Assembly (NCBI GenBank): GCA_035468175.1
Contig: DATITC010000127.1
Coordinates: forward strand, 1-25,481
Direction of reading: 5' to 3'
DNA from: JAVEDQ01 sp035468175
GTDB lineage: Bacteria; Actinomycetota; Actinomycetes; Frankiales; Frankiaceae
Length of the DNA: 25,481 nucleotides
The notes under the pieces were generated by a model. The model had not been told where the DNA came from. It did no database searches and saw only the letters and a program-made list of their open reading frames with translations. How positions within the stretch are numbered: position 1 is the stretch's first letter; every line of letters begins with the position of its first letter. Positions 18,558 through 25,481 of this stretch are shown here, piece by piece. The position numbers and the translations under genes are program-made.

Positions 18558-19378
18558 GCGACTGGGTGCCGCCCGGTCCGGCCTGGTTGTTCTGCCCGGC
18601 CGATCGACCTGAGCGCTTCGCGAAGGCGGCGGCGACCGCGGACGTCGTCATCCTTGACCTCGAGGACGGCGTCGGCCCCGACCACAAGGACGACGCCCGC
18701 CGCGCCCTGGCCGAGACCCAGCTCGACCCGGAGCGGACCATCGTGCGGGTCAACCCGGTCGGGACCGACGATCACGCTCGGGATCTCGCGTCGCTCGCGA
18801 GCACGGCCTTCGGCGTGGTGATGCTGGCGAAGACCGAGTCCGCGGAGCAGGTGGCGAGCCTGCGGGATCGCTCGGTGGTCGCGCTCTGCGAGACTCCGCT
18901 CGGGGTGGCCAACGCGCCGCAGATCGCCGCCGCGCGCAGCACTATCGCTCTGATGTGGGGCGCGGAGGACCTGCTCGCCGGGCTCGGCGGACGATCCAGC
19001 CGATTCCCCGGCACGGACGGACGAGCGGGGCCCTACCGGGACGTCGCCCGGACGGCTCGCAGCCTGGTGCTGCTGGCAGCCGGCGCCTACCGGCGGCTCG
19101 TGATCGACGCCGTCCATCTCGACATCCGGGACCTCGACGGGCTGCGCGAGGAGGCCGAGGACGCGGCCGCCTGCGGTTTTGCGGCAACCGCCTGCATCCA
19201 CCCGACGCAGGTGGAGGTGGTGCGGGAGGCCTACCGGCCGACCGTCGAGCAGCTCGACTGGGCCCGGCGGGTTCTTTCCGCCGCTGAGGGCAACCGCGGC
19301 GTGTTCGCCTTCGAGGGCGGCATGGTCGACGGTCCGGTGCTCCGGCACGCCGAGCAGCTGGTGGCACGTTCCGGTTGA
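18554..19378 (+). CDS. citE: CitE-type acyl-CoA lyase (Rv2498c-like, citramalyl-/HMG-CoA lyase)
   Basis: The 274-residue TIM-barrel protein starts at an ATG overlapping the previous stop. Family segments include L-F-C-P-A-D-R-P-E-R-F, V-I-L-D-L-E-D-G-V, V-R-V-N-P, L-C-E-T-P-L-G-V-A-N-A, M-W-G-A-E-D-L and C-I-H-P-T-Q-V. The acidic residues in C-E-T-P and G-A-E-D-L are the expected Mg2+ ligands. No citrate lyase alpha or gamma subunit is present, so it acts as a stand-alone lyase. The Rv2498c orthologue cleaves citramalyl-CoA and the R form of 3-hydroxy-3-methylglutaryl-CoA. In this operon it would end leucine degradation by giving acetyl-CoA and acetoacetate. Confidence 0.9.
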   Translation: MSDWVPPGPAWLFCPADRPERFAKAAATADVVILDLEDGVGPDHKDDARRALAETQLDPERTIVRVNPVGTDDHARDLASLASTAFGVVMLAKTESAEQVASLRDRSVVALCETPLGVANAPQIAAARSTIALMWGAEDLLAGLGGRSSRFPGTDGRAGPYRDVARTARSLVLLAAGAYRRLVIDAVHLDIRDLDGLREEAEDAAACGFAATACIHPTQVEVVREAYRPTVEQLDWARRVLSAAEGNRGVFAFEGGMVDGPVLRHAEQLVARSG

Positions 19379-19389
19379 TCGGACTGCTG

Positions 19390-19410
19390 CTCCCGGGCGC
19401 GAGCCCGGAG
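19390..19410 (+). terminator. Possible weak terminator hairpin after citE
   Basis: Eight base pairs (with one bulged C) close the GNRA-like loop GCGA, 12 bases after the citE stop. No U-tract follows. It may only slow polymerase, allowing read-through into the MFS gene. Confidence 0.35.
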
Positions 19411-19460
19411 TGCTGCGAAGGTCTCCCCCATCATCTGCGAGTAACACAGCGGTCCGGGGA

Positions 19461-20819
19461 ATGGTCGTTCTCGTGACCGCCGTCGTCGAGCTCGCTCCGG
19501 ACGGCACACTTCTGCGCACCCCGCGTCGGGCCTGGTTCGTCTGGGCACTGGCCGTTCTCGCCTACGCCGTTGCGGTGTTCGACCGGGGGTCGCTCGGCGT
19601 CTCGGCCGTCGACGCCCAGCACCGCTTCGGGGCCTCCGCCGCCGAACTGTCGCTGTTCGTCGTGTTGCAGCTCGCGGTCTACGCAAGCCTGCAGGTGCCG
19701 GTCGGCATCCTGCTGGACCGTTTCGGCACCCGGATCATGGTGGCTGCGGGTGCCCTGGTCATGGCTACCGGCCAGGCGCTGCTAGGGACGACGACGAACA
19801 TCTCGTTGGCGGTGCTGGCGCGGGCGCTGGTCGGTGCAGGCGATGCGATGACCTTCATCAGCGTGCTGCGGTTGATCCCGACGTGGTTCGCACCGAAGCG
19901 GGCTCCGGTGGTCACCCAGCTGACCGGCATCCTCGGACAGCTCGGTCAGGTTGCCGCCGCCTATCCGCTGGTGGCCGTGCTCGACGGCTTCGGCTGGGAG
20001 CCGGCGTTCGTCGGCGCGGCCGCGGTGTCTCTGGTGATCGCCGCCGCCGTGCTCGCGGCGGTGCGCGACTCGCCACCGGGCACCACCCCGGAACGCACCA
20101 CGATTTCCTTGCCTGCGGTGCGTCGGGTGCTCGGTGAGACGTGGCGGGAGCCCGGCACCCGCATCGGTCTGTGGACCCACTTCGTCGCCCAGTTCTCCGG
20201 CAACGTGTTCGGACTGCTGTGGGGCTATCCGTTTCTCGTGGTGGGCCAGGGCCTGTCACCCACCACCGCCGGCTTGCTGATCGGACTGCTCGTCCTGGTC
20301 GGCATGGGGGTGGGCCCCACGTTGGGCGCCCTGGCCGCCGCCTGGCCGCTGCGCCGGTCCGTCCTCGTGTTCACCGTCGTCGGGGCCAGTGCCACCGCCT
20401 GGGCGGTGGTGCTGCTCTGGCCGGGACGTGCGCCACTCTGGCTGCTGGTGCTGCTCGTCGTGGTGCTGGCCAGCAACGGGCCCGGCTCGCTGCTCGGCTT
20501 CGACTACGCCCGGACTGAGAACCCGCAGGCCAGGCTCGGCAGCGCCAGCGGCATCGTGAACGTCGGCGGTTTCATCGCGTCCTTGATCCTCATTTTCGCG
20601 ATCGGGACCATCCTCGACCTGCTGACGCCGGGGGGGTCGACCGACTACACGCTGTCCGCCTTCAAGGCCGCCTTCGCCTTCCAGTACGTGCTGTGGGCGA
20701 TCGGCCTGATCGGTGTCCTGCGGCACCGCCGGACGCTCCGGCGCCGATTGTCCGAGGACGGCATCGCGCTCGACGCCTTCCCGCGGGCGGTGGCCCGCCG
20801 GCTCTCCGCTCGAAGCTGA
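19461..20819 (+). CDS. MFS transporter
   Basis: From the ATG at 19461 the protein has 452 residues and about 12 hydrophobic segments, the usual major-facilitator size. The signature loop after segment 2 is visible as G-I-L-L-D-R-F-G-T-R-I-M, and segment 4 has R-A-L-V-G-A-G-D-A-M-T-F. Charged cytoplasmic stretches lie at mid-protein (P-E-R-T-T-I-S-L-P-A-V-R-R-V-L) and at the C-terminus (R-H-R-R-T-L-R-R-R-L-S-E-D-G). The start is uncertain: GGGGA lies directly before this ATG, and a GTG four codons later is possible. It follows the catabolic operon with 82 bases between and may import a related carboxylate, but the substrate cannot be read from the sequence. Confidence 0.85.
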   Translation: MVVLVTAVVELAPDGTLLRTPRRAWFVWALAVLAYAVAVFDRGSLGVSAVDAQHRFGASAAELSLFVVLQLAVYASLQVPVGILLDRFGTRIMVAAGALVMATGQALLGTTTNISLAVLARALVGAGDAMTFISVLRLIPTWFAPKRAPVVTQLTGILGQLGQVAAAYPLVAVLDGFGWEPAFVGAAAVSLVIAAAVLAAVRDSPPGTTPERTTISLPAVRRVLGETWREPGTRIGLWTHFVAQFSGNVFGLLWGYPFLVVGQGLSPTTAGLLIGLLVLVGMGVGPTLGALAAAWPLRRSVLVFTVVGASATAWAVVLLWPGRAPLWLLVLLVVVLASNGPGSLLGFDYARTENPQARLGSASGIVNVGGFIASLILIFAIGTILDLLTPGGSTDYTLSAFKAAFAFQYVLWAIGLIGVLRHRRTLRRRLSEDGIALDAFPRAVARRLSARS

Positions 20820-20866
20820 CCGGCGTCGCCGCGCGGTCACGCGGTGCGATCGGCCAGAATGGCGGC

Positions 20867-21997
20867 GTGACATCAGCGCAGGACGATTCTCGGCCCGGGC
20901 AACCCGACGAACGGCAGGAGGAGGTCTTCGAGTTCGTGCTCGGTGGGCCGCCTCGCTACACGCGCGTCGACCTGGTGGAGAAGGTCGGCTTCGACGTCGA
21001 CAAGGCAGCGCAGCTGTGGCAGGCGATGGGCTTTCCGCAGGCCGACAACGACCAGAGGGCTTTCACCGAGAAGGACCTGAGAGCACTCGAGGTCGCCAAG
21101 GAACTGCAGGACAGCGGTCTCATCGACGACCGCCTGACCCTCGTGCTCGCCCGAGCGATGGCACAGACCCTCTCCCGGCTGGCCGACGCCCACGTGGCCG
21201 GTTATGTGGACTACCTCTCCGAACAGGCGGAGTCCGCCGACGCGCGGCAGGCGTCGCGCGGGCAGGACCCGGGCGGTGCGGACTCCGGCGCCACGGACTC
21301 CGGCGCCACGGACTCCGGCGGGATGGATTCGAACGATGGCGCCGGTGCCGTCGTCGCGAGCGGCTCGGCGGAGCTGGCCTCGGCTCCGTTGGTCGACAAC
21401 GTCGAGTGGCTGCTCCCCCGCCTCGATGAGCTGATCGGGTTCGTGTGGCGTCGACAGCTCGCGTCATCGCTCGAATCACTGCTCCCGCACGCCGCCGACG
21501 AGGAGAAGCCGCTGTCGATCGGGTTCACCGACCTGGCCGGCTTCACCAAGCTCTCCCGGCAGCTGTCCCGGATGGAGCTTTCCCGGCTGACCGAGACGTT
21601 CGAGCAGACCGCCAGCGGGGTCGTTGCCGACCTCGGCGGCCGCGTCGTCAAGATGATCGGCGACGAGATCATGTTCGTGGCGTTCGACGCCAGCACCGCG
21701 GTGAACATCGCGCTGACCCTGATCGAGCGGCTCGCCGACATCGAGGACCTCCCGGCCGTGCACGCGGGGGTCGCGACCGGCTCGGTGCTCCTCCGGTTCG
21801 GCGACGTCTACGGCTCGACAGTCAACATCGCCGCCCGGCTCACCGGCATCGCCCGACCCGACAGCCTGCTCGTCGACAAGGGGACCGCGGATGCCCTCGC
21901 GAACGACCGCGCCTTCACGGTGAAGCAGGCACGGCCTCGCCGAGTATCGGGCTATCGGCACCTCCAGCCGTTCGCGGTGAAGCGGCAGACGAACTGA
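20867..21997 (+). CDS. Class III adenylate cyclase with N-terminal regulatory domain (Rv2212-like)
   Basis: The 376-residue protein begins at a GTG 47 bases after the MFS gene. Residues about 15-115 form a helical regulatory domain of the mycobacterial cyclase type (R-Y-T-R-V-D-L-V-E-K-V-G-F, F-T-E-K-D-L-R-A-L-E). A Gly/Ser/Asp linker (about 125-160) follows, then the class III catalytic domain (about 215-375). Catalytic residues can be placed: metal ligands D222 and D266, adenine-selecting K262 and D313, transition-state N320 and R324 in V-N-I-A-A-R. All are present, so one homodimer should have two active sites and make cAMP. There is no membrane segment. Length and layout match M. tuberculosis Rv2212, whose activity responds to pH and fatty acids, but such a response is not shown here. 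Confidence 0.9.
   Translation: MTSAQDDSRPGQPDERQEEVFEFVLGGPPRYTRVDLVEKVGFDVDKAAQLWQAMGFPQADNDQRAFTEKDLRALEVAKELQDSGLIDDRLTLVLARAMAQTLSRLADAHVAGYVDYLSEQAESADARQASRGQDPGGADSGATDSGATDSGGMDSNDGAGAVVASGSAELASAPLVDNVEWLLPRLDELIGFVWRRQLASSLESLLPHAADEEKPLSIGFTDLAGFTKLSRQLSRMELSRLTETFEQTASGVVADLGGRVVKMIGDEIMFVAFDASTAVNIALTLIERLADIEDLPAVHAGVATGSVLLRFGDVYGSTVNIAARLTGIARPDSLLVDKGTADALANDRAFTVKQARPRRVSGYRHLQPFAVKRQTN
21280..21321 (+). repeat. 15-bp in-frame tandem repeat in the cyclase linker
   Basis: GGACTCCGGCGCCAC occurs at 21280-21294 and 21295-21309, with a partial third unit at 21310-21321. It encodes repeated D-S-G-A-T residues in the linker between the regulatory and catalytic domains. Because units are multiples of three, copy number changes would lengthen the linker without a frameshift. 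Confidence 0.75.
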
Positions 21998-22034
21998 CCG
22001 TCCGGCGGGGGCGTCGGAGCGGGGCGTCGGCACA

Positions 22035-22078
22035 TTCAGCCCAAAATGGGACAAGGCTCCATGTTTAGCTAATTTGCG
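22035..22078 (+). promoter_or_regulatory. A/T-rich promoter-like segment
   Basis: The stretch 22035-22078 is markedly richer in A/T than its surroundings and contains GGGACA (22048-22053) and TTTAGCTAAT (22064-22073). It is the most likely promoter region for the small membrane protein gene, leaving a leader of roughly 130 bases. Spacing of the two hexamers is shorter than usual, so exact elements are uncertain. Confidence 0.3.
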
Positions 22079-22213
22079 ATGAACCTGGCCTGCTACGGGG
22101 ATGTTGTGAGTGCGCTGAGACAGCAGCCATTTCTTCGGTCCACGACATCCCGTGCGACCGCCACCTTGACGGAACCGGTGACCCCGGTCGCCGCCGCACG
22201 CCCAGGAGGGCTT

Positions 22214-22522
22214 ATGACTACGCACACCCCCACCGCACCCGCCAACCGCCAGGACAACGGTGCCTACGGCACCGACATCCAGCACTCGCACGCTCGCCAG
22301 AGCACCGAGACCAAGGCGTCGTTCAAGACGACCGAGCTGATCGCTTACGTCGTCGCCGTCGTCGGCGTCCTGGTGGCGTCGCTGCTCGTCAAGACGACCG
22401 AAGGTCACGCCGACTACTTCCGCGCCGACCGCGCGTGGTTCTACGTCGTGCTGCTGACCATCGGTTACCTCGGCAGCCGTGGCCTGGCCAAGTCCGGCAG
22501 CCGCGACAACTACGACGCCTGA
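22214..22522 (+). CDS. Small conserved two-helix membrane protein
   Basis: The ATG at 22214 follows AGGAGGG by three bases. An upstream ATG at 22079 in the same frame adds residues with no recognisable character. The 102-residue product has a polar, His/Gln/Thr-rich N-terminus (1-38) and two transmembrane helices, about 44-62 (E-L-I-A-Y-V-V-A-V-V-G-V-L-V-A) and 76-92 (W-F-Y-V-V-L-L-T-I-G-Y-L-G). It ends R-G-L-A-K-S-G-S-R-D-N-Y-D-A. I recognise the A-F-K-T-T-E-type start of helix 1 and the R-G-L-A-K-S-G-S-R end as a conserved actinobacterial small protein of unknown function. It is monocistronic, with its own strong terminator, and is probably well expressed. Confidence 0.75.
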   Translation: MTTHTPTAPANRQDNGAYGTDIQHSHARQSTETKASFKTTELIAYVVAVVGVLVASLLVKTTEGHADYFRADRAWFYVVLLTIGYLGSRGLAKSGSRDNYDA

Positions 22523-22547
22523 TTTCGGGCTAGTTCTTCCAGCCGCG

Positions 22548-22583
22548 AGGGCGGGCTCCCGTACACCGGGAGCCCGCCCTTTC
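22548..22583 (+). terminator. Strong hairpin terminator
   Basis: A perfect 14-bp stem (22548-22561 with 22567-22580) closes a five-base loop, 25 bases after the stop of the small membrane protein gene. A short T run (22581-22582 after the final stem T) follows. This is the clearest intrinsic terminator in the window. Confidence 0.85.
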
Positions 22584-22644
22584 GACTGTCCTGGCTCCGT
22601 TATCAGTGCTCCGTCGATGCCGAGCGGCAGCGACGCCCCATTGA

Positions 22645-23097
22645 TTTCGGCCCCACCCCGTCGGGCTCGACGCCGCGCGGGACTCTCAGCGACTCGCGGG
22701 CAGCACGGCCGACAGCACCGCCCAGATCAGCGCGCAGACGGCGGCGACCCTGGACATGGTGCGGCAGCTGCTGGCCGCTCTCGGGCCGCTCCAGAGCCTG
22801 CCGGGCAAGATCGATGCCATCGCCTCGAGTGCTCAGCGGGCCGTCCCGCTCGCCCAGAGCACACTGACCATCGCGCAACAGACCCTGTCGACCGGGAAGA
22901 CGGCGCTCGACGTCGCGTATTCGACACTGGACACCCTCCGCCAGTCCCGCGATATCCAGGCCCAGCAGCTCGACGTGACCAGACAGACGCTCGAGCAGAC
23001 CCGGGAGATCAACGCGAAGTTCCCCGGGGCCGGTGTGTTCCCGACCGGGTCGCCGGCGACAACGCCCAGCGCGGTCGCCAAGACGCTGCCGCGATAG
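22645..23097 (+). pseudogene. Probable remnant of a helical (coiled-coil) protein gene
   Basis: The plus frame from 22645 to the TAG at 23095-23097 has strong third-position G/C use. It reads as a long amphipathic helix protein (T-A-D-S-T-A-Q-I-S-A-Q-T-A, Q-S-T-L-T-I-A-Q-Q-T-L-S-T-G, R-Q-T-L-E-Q-T-R-E-I-N-A-K-F-P-G). The coding character extends upstream of the only ATG (22756) to a TGA at 22642-22644, without any ATG, GTG or TTG in between and without a ribosome binding site. The 5' end therefore seems lost. Alternatively a short 113-residue protein is made from 22756. The function is unknown. The opposite-strand frame here is a shadow. Confidence 0.5.
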
Positions 23098-23174
23098 ATC
23101 GTCGACCTCGGTTTTCGGCGCCAGCGCCGGGTGCGGGCAGCGCTTCAGTGACGTTCGACCGGCAGCCACGCGCT

Positions 23175-23237
23175 TACGCTGCCCGGACAGATCACGAAGG
23201 TCTCTGGCGTGCTCCGGTGCCGGCTCCCGGCAGCGTT
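23175..23237. repeat. 64-nt dispersed inverted-repeat element, diverged copy C
   Basis: The segment begins TACGCTGCCCGG and ends CTCCCGGCAGCGTT, at 63 bases almost the same length as copies A and B. The last 14 bases are identical to both. The left arm differs from AACGCTGCC only in the first base. The core is unrelated in sequence, as it also is between A and B for the most part. Confidence 0.6.
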
Positions 23238-23282
23238 TGATCGGGTCCGGCGCTGACCGGACGTTCCCGCGTCGTGCCCGGT

Positions 23283-23397
23283 TCAGGCCAGCGCGAGCGA
23301 CGGGTTCGGAAAGGCGGGTGAGATGGCCGGCGGAGTCGCCGACAGAGGCGACGCCGACGGCCCCCGCGAATAGCTGACGTCGGGTGACTGACGCCAT
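23283..23397 (-). pseudogene. Fragment with a twin-arginine signal-like start
   Basis: On the minus strand an ATG at 23397 lies seven bases after AGAGGAG. It encodes M-A-S-V-T-R-R-Q-L-F-A-G-A-V-G-V-A-S-V, which has the R-R-x-L-F pattern and hydrophobic stretch of a Tat signal. After about 25 residues the frame loses protein character and runs through copy C and the opposite-strand coding remnant. A neighbouring frame continues with a Pro-rich piece (P-P-A-I-S-P-A-F-P-N-P) and stops at 23283. It may be a truncated or frameshifted secreted-protein gene, or a chance start. Confidence 0.35.
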
Positions 23398-23561
23398 GTC
23401 AGGCTCCTCTGCCTGGTCACGCGCCCCGGGCGCGAGCGGCCCAGCCAAGCGCGGCAGGACCAGCGGCGGACCGTCTTCGTCGGCTCAGGCGATTGCGACG
23501 CGTCAGTCACGCGTCAGAAAGCGAGCGTGCCCGTGACCTAAGACACCTTGTGGCGCGAGCG

Positions 23562-23600
23562 TTACTGATGGGTAGCATTGGGCGTTGTTACTGACGAGTA
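23562..23600. promoter_or_regulatory. Two tandem operator-like sites upstream of the FadE5-like gene
   Basis: TTACTGATGGGTA (23562-23574) and TTACTGACGAGTA (23588-23600) agree at 11 of 13 positions, 26 bases apart. The second contains TACT-N4-AGTA, an exact dyad; the first has one mismatch in the right half. They lie 70-108 bases before the ATG, where a TetR-type fatty-acid regulator would be expected to bind. The regulator itself is not known from this window. Confidence 0.55.
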
Positions 23601-23669
23601 CGGCACTCCGCCGTACCCACGACGCGGGCGGCATGTACCGCTCCGGTTCGTCTCTGTGAGGAGACATCG

Positions 23670-25481
23670 ATGGGGCACTACAAGAGCAACCTCCGCGACC
23701 TCGAGTTCAACCTGTTCGAGGTCTTCGGGACCGACCAGGCACTGGGCAAGGGTCCGTTCGCGCAGATGGACATGGACTCCGCGCGCGACGTGCTGCGTGA
23801 GGTCGAGCGCCTCTGTACCGAGGACCTCGCCGCGAGCTTCACTGACTCCGACCGCAACCCGCCGAAGTTCGACCCGGCCACCGGCACAGTCACGCTGCCC
23901 GAGCCGTTCAAGAAGAGCTACCAGGCCATCCTCGACGGTGAGTGGTACCGCCTGGCGCTGCCCGAGCACATGGGTGGCTTCGGTGCTCCCCCGTCGGTGG
24001 TCTGGGCCGCCAACGAGATGATGCTCGGCGCCAACCCGGCTGCCTTCATGTACATGGCCGGCGCCAGCTTCGCCTCCGTGATCGACCGCCTCGGCACCCC
24101 CGAGCAGAAGGTCTTCGCGCAGACGATGGTCGACCACGAGTGGGGCGCCACCATGGTGCTCACCGAGCCCGACGCCGGTTCCGACGTCGGCGCCGGTCGC
24201 GCTGTCGCCCACCAGCAGCCCGACGGCACCTGGCACATCGAGGGCGTGAAGCGCTTCATCACCAGCGGCGACTGGGACGTCCCGGAGAACATCGTCCACC
24301 TGGTGCTCGCCCGTCCCGAAGGCGCCGGTCCCGGCACCAAGGGCCTGTCGCTGTTCATCGTCCCGAAGTTCATGGTCACGAACTGGGAAACCGGTGAGCT
24401 CGGCGAGCGCAACGGCGCCTACGTCACCAACGTCGAGAAGAAGATGGGCCTCAAGGTCTCTTCGACCTGCGAGGTCACGTTCGGCGACAAGCACCCGGCC
24501 ATCGGCTACCTGGCAGGCGAGGTGCACGCCGGCATCGCCCAGATGTTCCAGGTCATCGAGCACGCCCGGATGATGGTCGGCACCAAGGCGATCTCGACGC
24601 TGTCGACCGGGTACCTGAACTCGCTCGACTTCGCGAAGAGCCGCGTGCAGGGCCCGGACCTCGCCCAGATGACCGACAAGACCGCGCCGCGCGTAACGAT
24701 CACACACCACCCGGATGTCCGCCTGATGCTCATGCGGCAGAAGGCATGGGCCGAGGGTATGCGCGCCCTCGTCATCTACACCGCGCGCGTGCAGGACGGC
24801 ATCGAGCTCACCGCCGCCGAGGGCCAGGAGGACGACCTCTCGGTCCGGCTGAACGACCTGCTGCTCCCGATCGTCAAGGGCTACGGGTCCGAGAAGGCCT
24901 ACGAGTTGCTCGCGACGTCGCTCCAGGTGCTCGGCGGCTCCGGCTACCTGCAGGACTACCCGATCGAGCAGTACATCCGGGATGCGAAGATCGACACCCT
25001 CTACGAGGGCACCACGTCGATCCAGGGCATGGACTTCTTCTTCCGCAAGATCGTCCGGGACAAGGGCCAGGCGCTCACCAAGTTGATGGGCGACATGACG
25101 GAGTTCGCCAAGGGCGACGCGGGCAACGGCGCGCTGGCCAAGGAGCGCGAGCTCCTCGGCACGGCGATCGAGGACATGCAGGGTCTGGTCGGCACCATGG
25201 TCGGGTTCCTGACGTCGTCCGCCGAGGACCGTCGCAACGTCTACAAGGTCGGGCTCAACACCACCCGCCTGCTCATGGGCATGGGCGACCTCGTCGTGAG
25301 CTGGCTGCTGATGCGGCAGGCGGAGGTCGCGCTGGTTGCGCTCGCAGGCAGCCCGTCGGCGAAGGACCGCGCCTTCTACGAGGGCAAGGTCGCCAGCGCC
25401 CGCTGGTTCGCCGCCAACGTGCTGCCCGAGCTGCACAGCAAGCGGGGCATCGCCGAGGCGACGAACCTCGATCTGATGGAC
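23670..25481 (+). CDS. fadE5: Large acyl-CoA dehydrogenase, FadE5-like (3' end outside window)
   Basis: The gene starts at ATG with AGGAG about seven bases upstream and stays open to the window edge, giving 604 residues. FadE5 proteins have about 611, so only a few residues are missing. It begins M-G-H-Y-K-S-N-L-R-D-L-E-F-N-L-F-E, the family N-terminal extension. Next come L-P-E-H-M-G-G-F-G, M-V-L-T-E-P-D-A-G-S-D-V-G, G-V-K-R-F-I-T-S-G-D, a middle domain, and L-G-G-S-G-Y-L-Q-D-Y-P. The catalytic base is E446 in L-Y-E-G-T-T-S-I-Q. A C-terminal helical domain (about 470-604) is typical of the long ACAD class. It oxidises medium- and long-chain acyl-CoA in beta-oxidation, passing electrons via ETF to EtfD. 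Confidence 0.92.
   Translation, partial: MGHYKSNLRDLEFNLFEVFGTDQALGKGPFAQMDMDSARDVLREVERLCTEDLAASFTDSDRNPPKFDPATGTVTLPEPFKKSYQAILDGEWYRLALPEHMGGFGAPPSVVWAANEMMLGANPAAFMYMAGASFASVIDRLGTPEQKVFAQTMVDHEWGATMVLTEPDAGSDVGAGRAVAHQQPDGTWHIEGVKRFITSGDWDVPENIVHLVLARPEGAGPGTKGLSLFIVPKFMVTNWETGELGERNGAYVTNVEKKMGLKVSSTCEVTFGDKHPAIGYLAGEVHAGIAQMFQVIEHARMMVGTKAISTLSTGYLNSLDFAKSRVQGPDLAQMTDKTAPRVTITHHPDVRLMLMRQKAWAEGMRALVIYTARVQDGIELTAAEGQEDDLSVRLNDLLLPIVKGYGSEKAYELLATSLQVLGGSGYLQDYPIEQYIRDAKIDTLYEGTTSIQGMDFFFRKIVRDKGQALTKLMGDMTEFAKGDAGNGALAKERELLGTAIEDMQGLVGTMVGFLTSSAEDRRNVYKVGLNTTRLLMGMGDLVVSWLLMRQAEVALVALAGSPSAKDRAFYEGKVASARWFAANVLPELHSKRGIAEATNLDLMD

Larger units (their letters stand above)
23098..23561. 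other. Decayed intergenic region before the FadE5-like gene
   Basis: About 460 bases contain no intact gene. They hold copy C of the 64-nt element, a minus-strand fragment with a Tat-like signal start, and a pair of 9-bp direct repeats ACGCGTCAG at 23498-23506 and 23509-23517 (period 11). The sequence GCGTCAGTCAC at 23500-23510 recurs inverted at 23384-23394. The stretch looks like leftovers of lost genes. Confidence 0.45.

Noticed and set aside
22603..23448. Minus-strand frame of about 280 codons
   Set aside because: Beyond its Tat-like start it mirrors a plus-strand frame with better coding character and contains copy C of the repeat, so it is not listed as a full gene.

Overview
The window comes from a high-GC actinobacterium. 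GTG starts and ATGA/GTGA overlaps are common, codons strongly favour G/C at position 3, and several gene families are typical of Actinobacteria (EtfD-type reductase, LGFP-repeat lysozyme, type VII secretion substrates, the accD1-accA1-fadE19-maoC-citE cluster, an Rv2212-like cyclase, a FadE5-like dehydrogenase). Gene content and order resemble mycobacteria in two places, but the rest suggests a non-mycobacterial filamentous or soil actinomycete. I cannot name the genus.

Left part (1-8.4 kb): an AbiEi/DUF559 nuclease-like gene on the minus strand lies exactly between two 64-nt imperfect inverted-repeat elements. Next come the membrane Fe-S oxidoreductase EtfD with a strong terminator, a translationally coupled pair of ESX/WXG-like genes, a convergent secreted GH25 lysozyme with four LGFP repeats, and dcd (dCTP deaminase) divergent from a tRNA-Gly(CCC).

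Middle (8.4-13 kb): a loosely packed region with a four-helix membrane protein, an anti-sigma-type ATPase, a clearly broken MFS transporter gene, a metallo-beta-lactamase-fold hydrolase and a small C2H2 zinc-finger protein.

Right part (12.4-25.5 kb): a TetR regulator is divergent from a tightly coupled five-gene operon (acyl-CoA carboxylase beta, biotin-carboxylase alpha, acyl-CoA dehydrogenase, MaoC hydratase, CitE-type lyase). The order matches the Mycobacterium tuberculosis Rv2506 / Rv2502c-Rv2498c locus for leucine and branched-chain catabolism. It is followed by an MFS transporter, a class III adenylate cyclase with an N-terminal regulatory domain, a small conserved membrane protein with a strong terminator, a decayed stretch with a third copy of the 64-nt element, and a FadE5-like acyl-CoA dehydrogenase that runs off the window end behind two tandem operator-like sites.

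Functionally, the two acyl-CoA dehydrogenases would pass electrons through ETF (not in the window) to EtfD and then to menaquinone. Much of the window is therefore acyl-CoA and branched-chain amino-acid oxidation. The least explained features are the dispersed 64-nt element and its relation to the nuclease gene, the uncharacterised ESX-like pair, and several palindromes that look like regulator sites.
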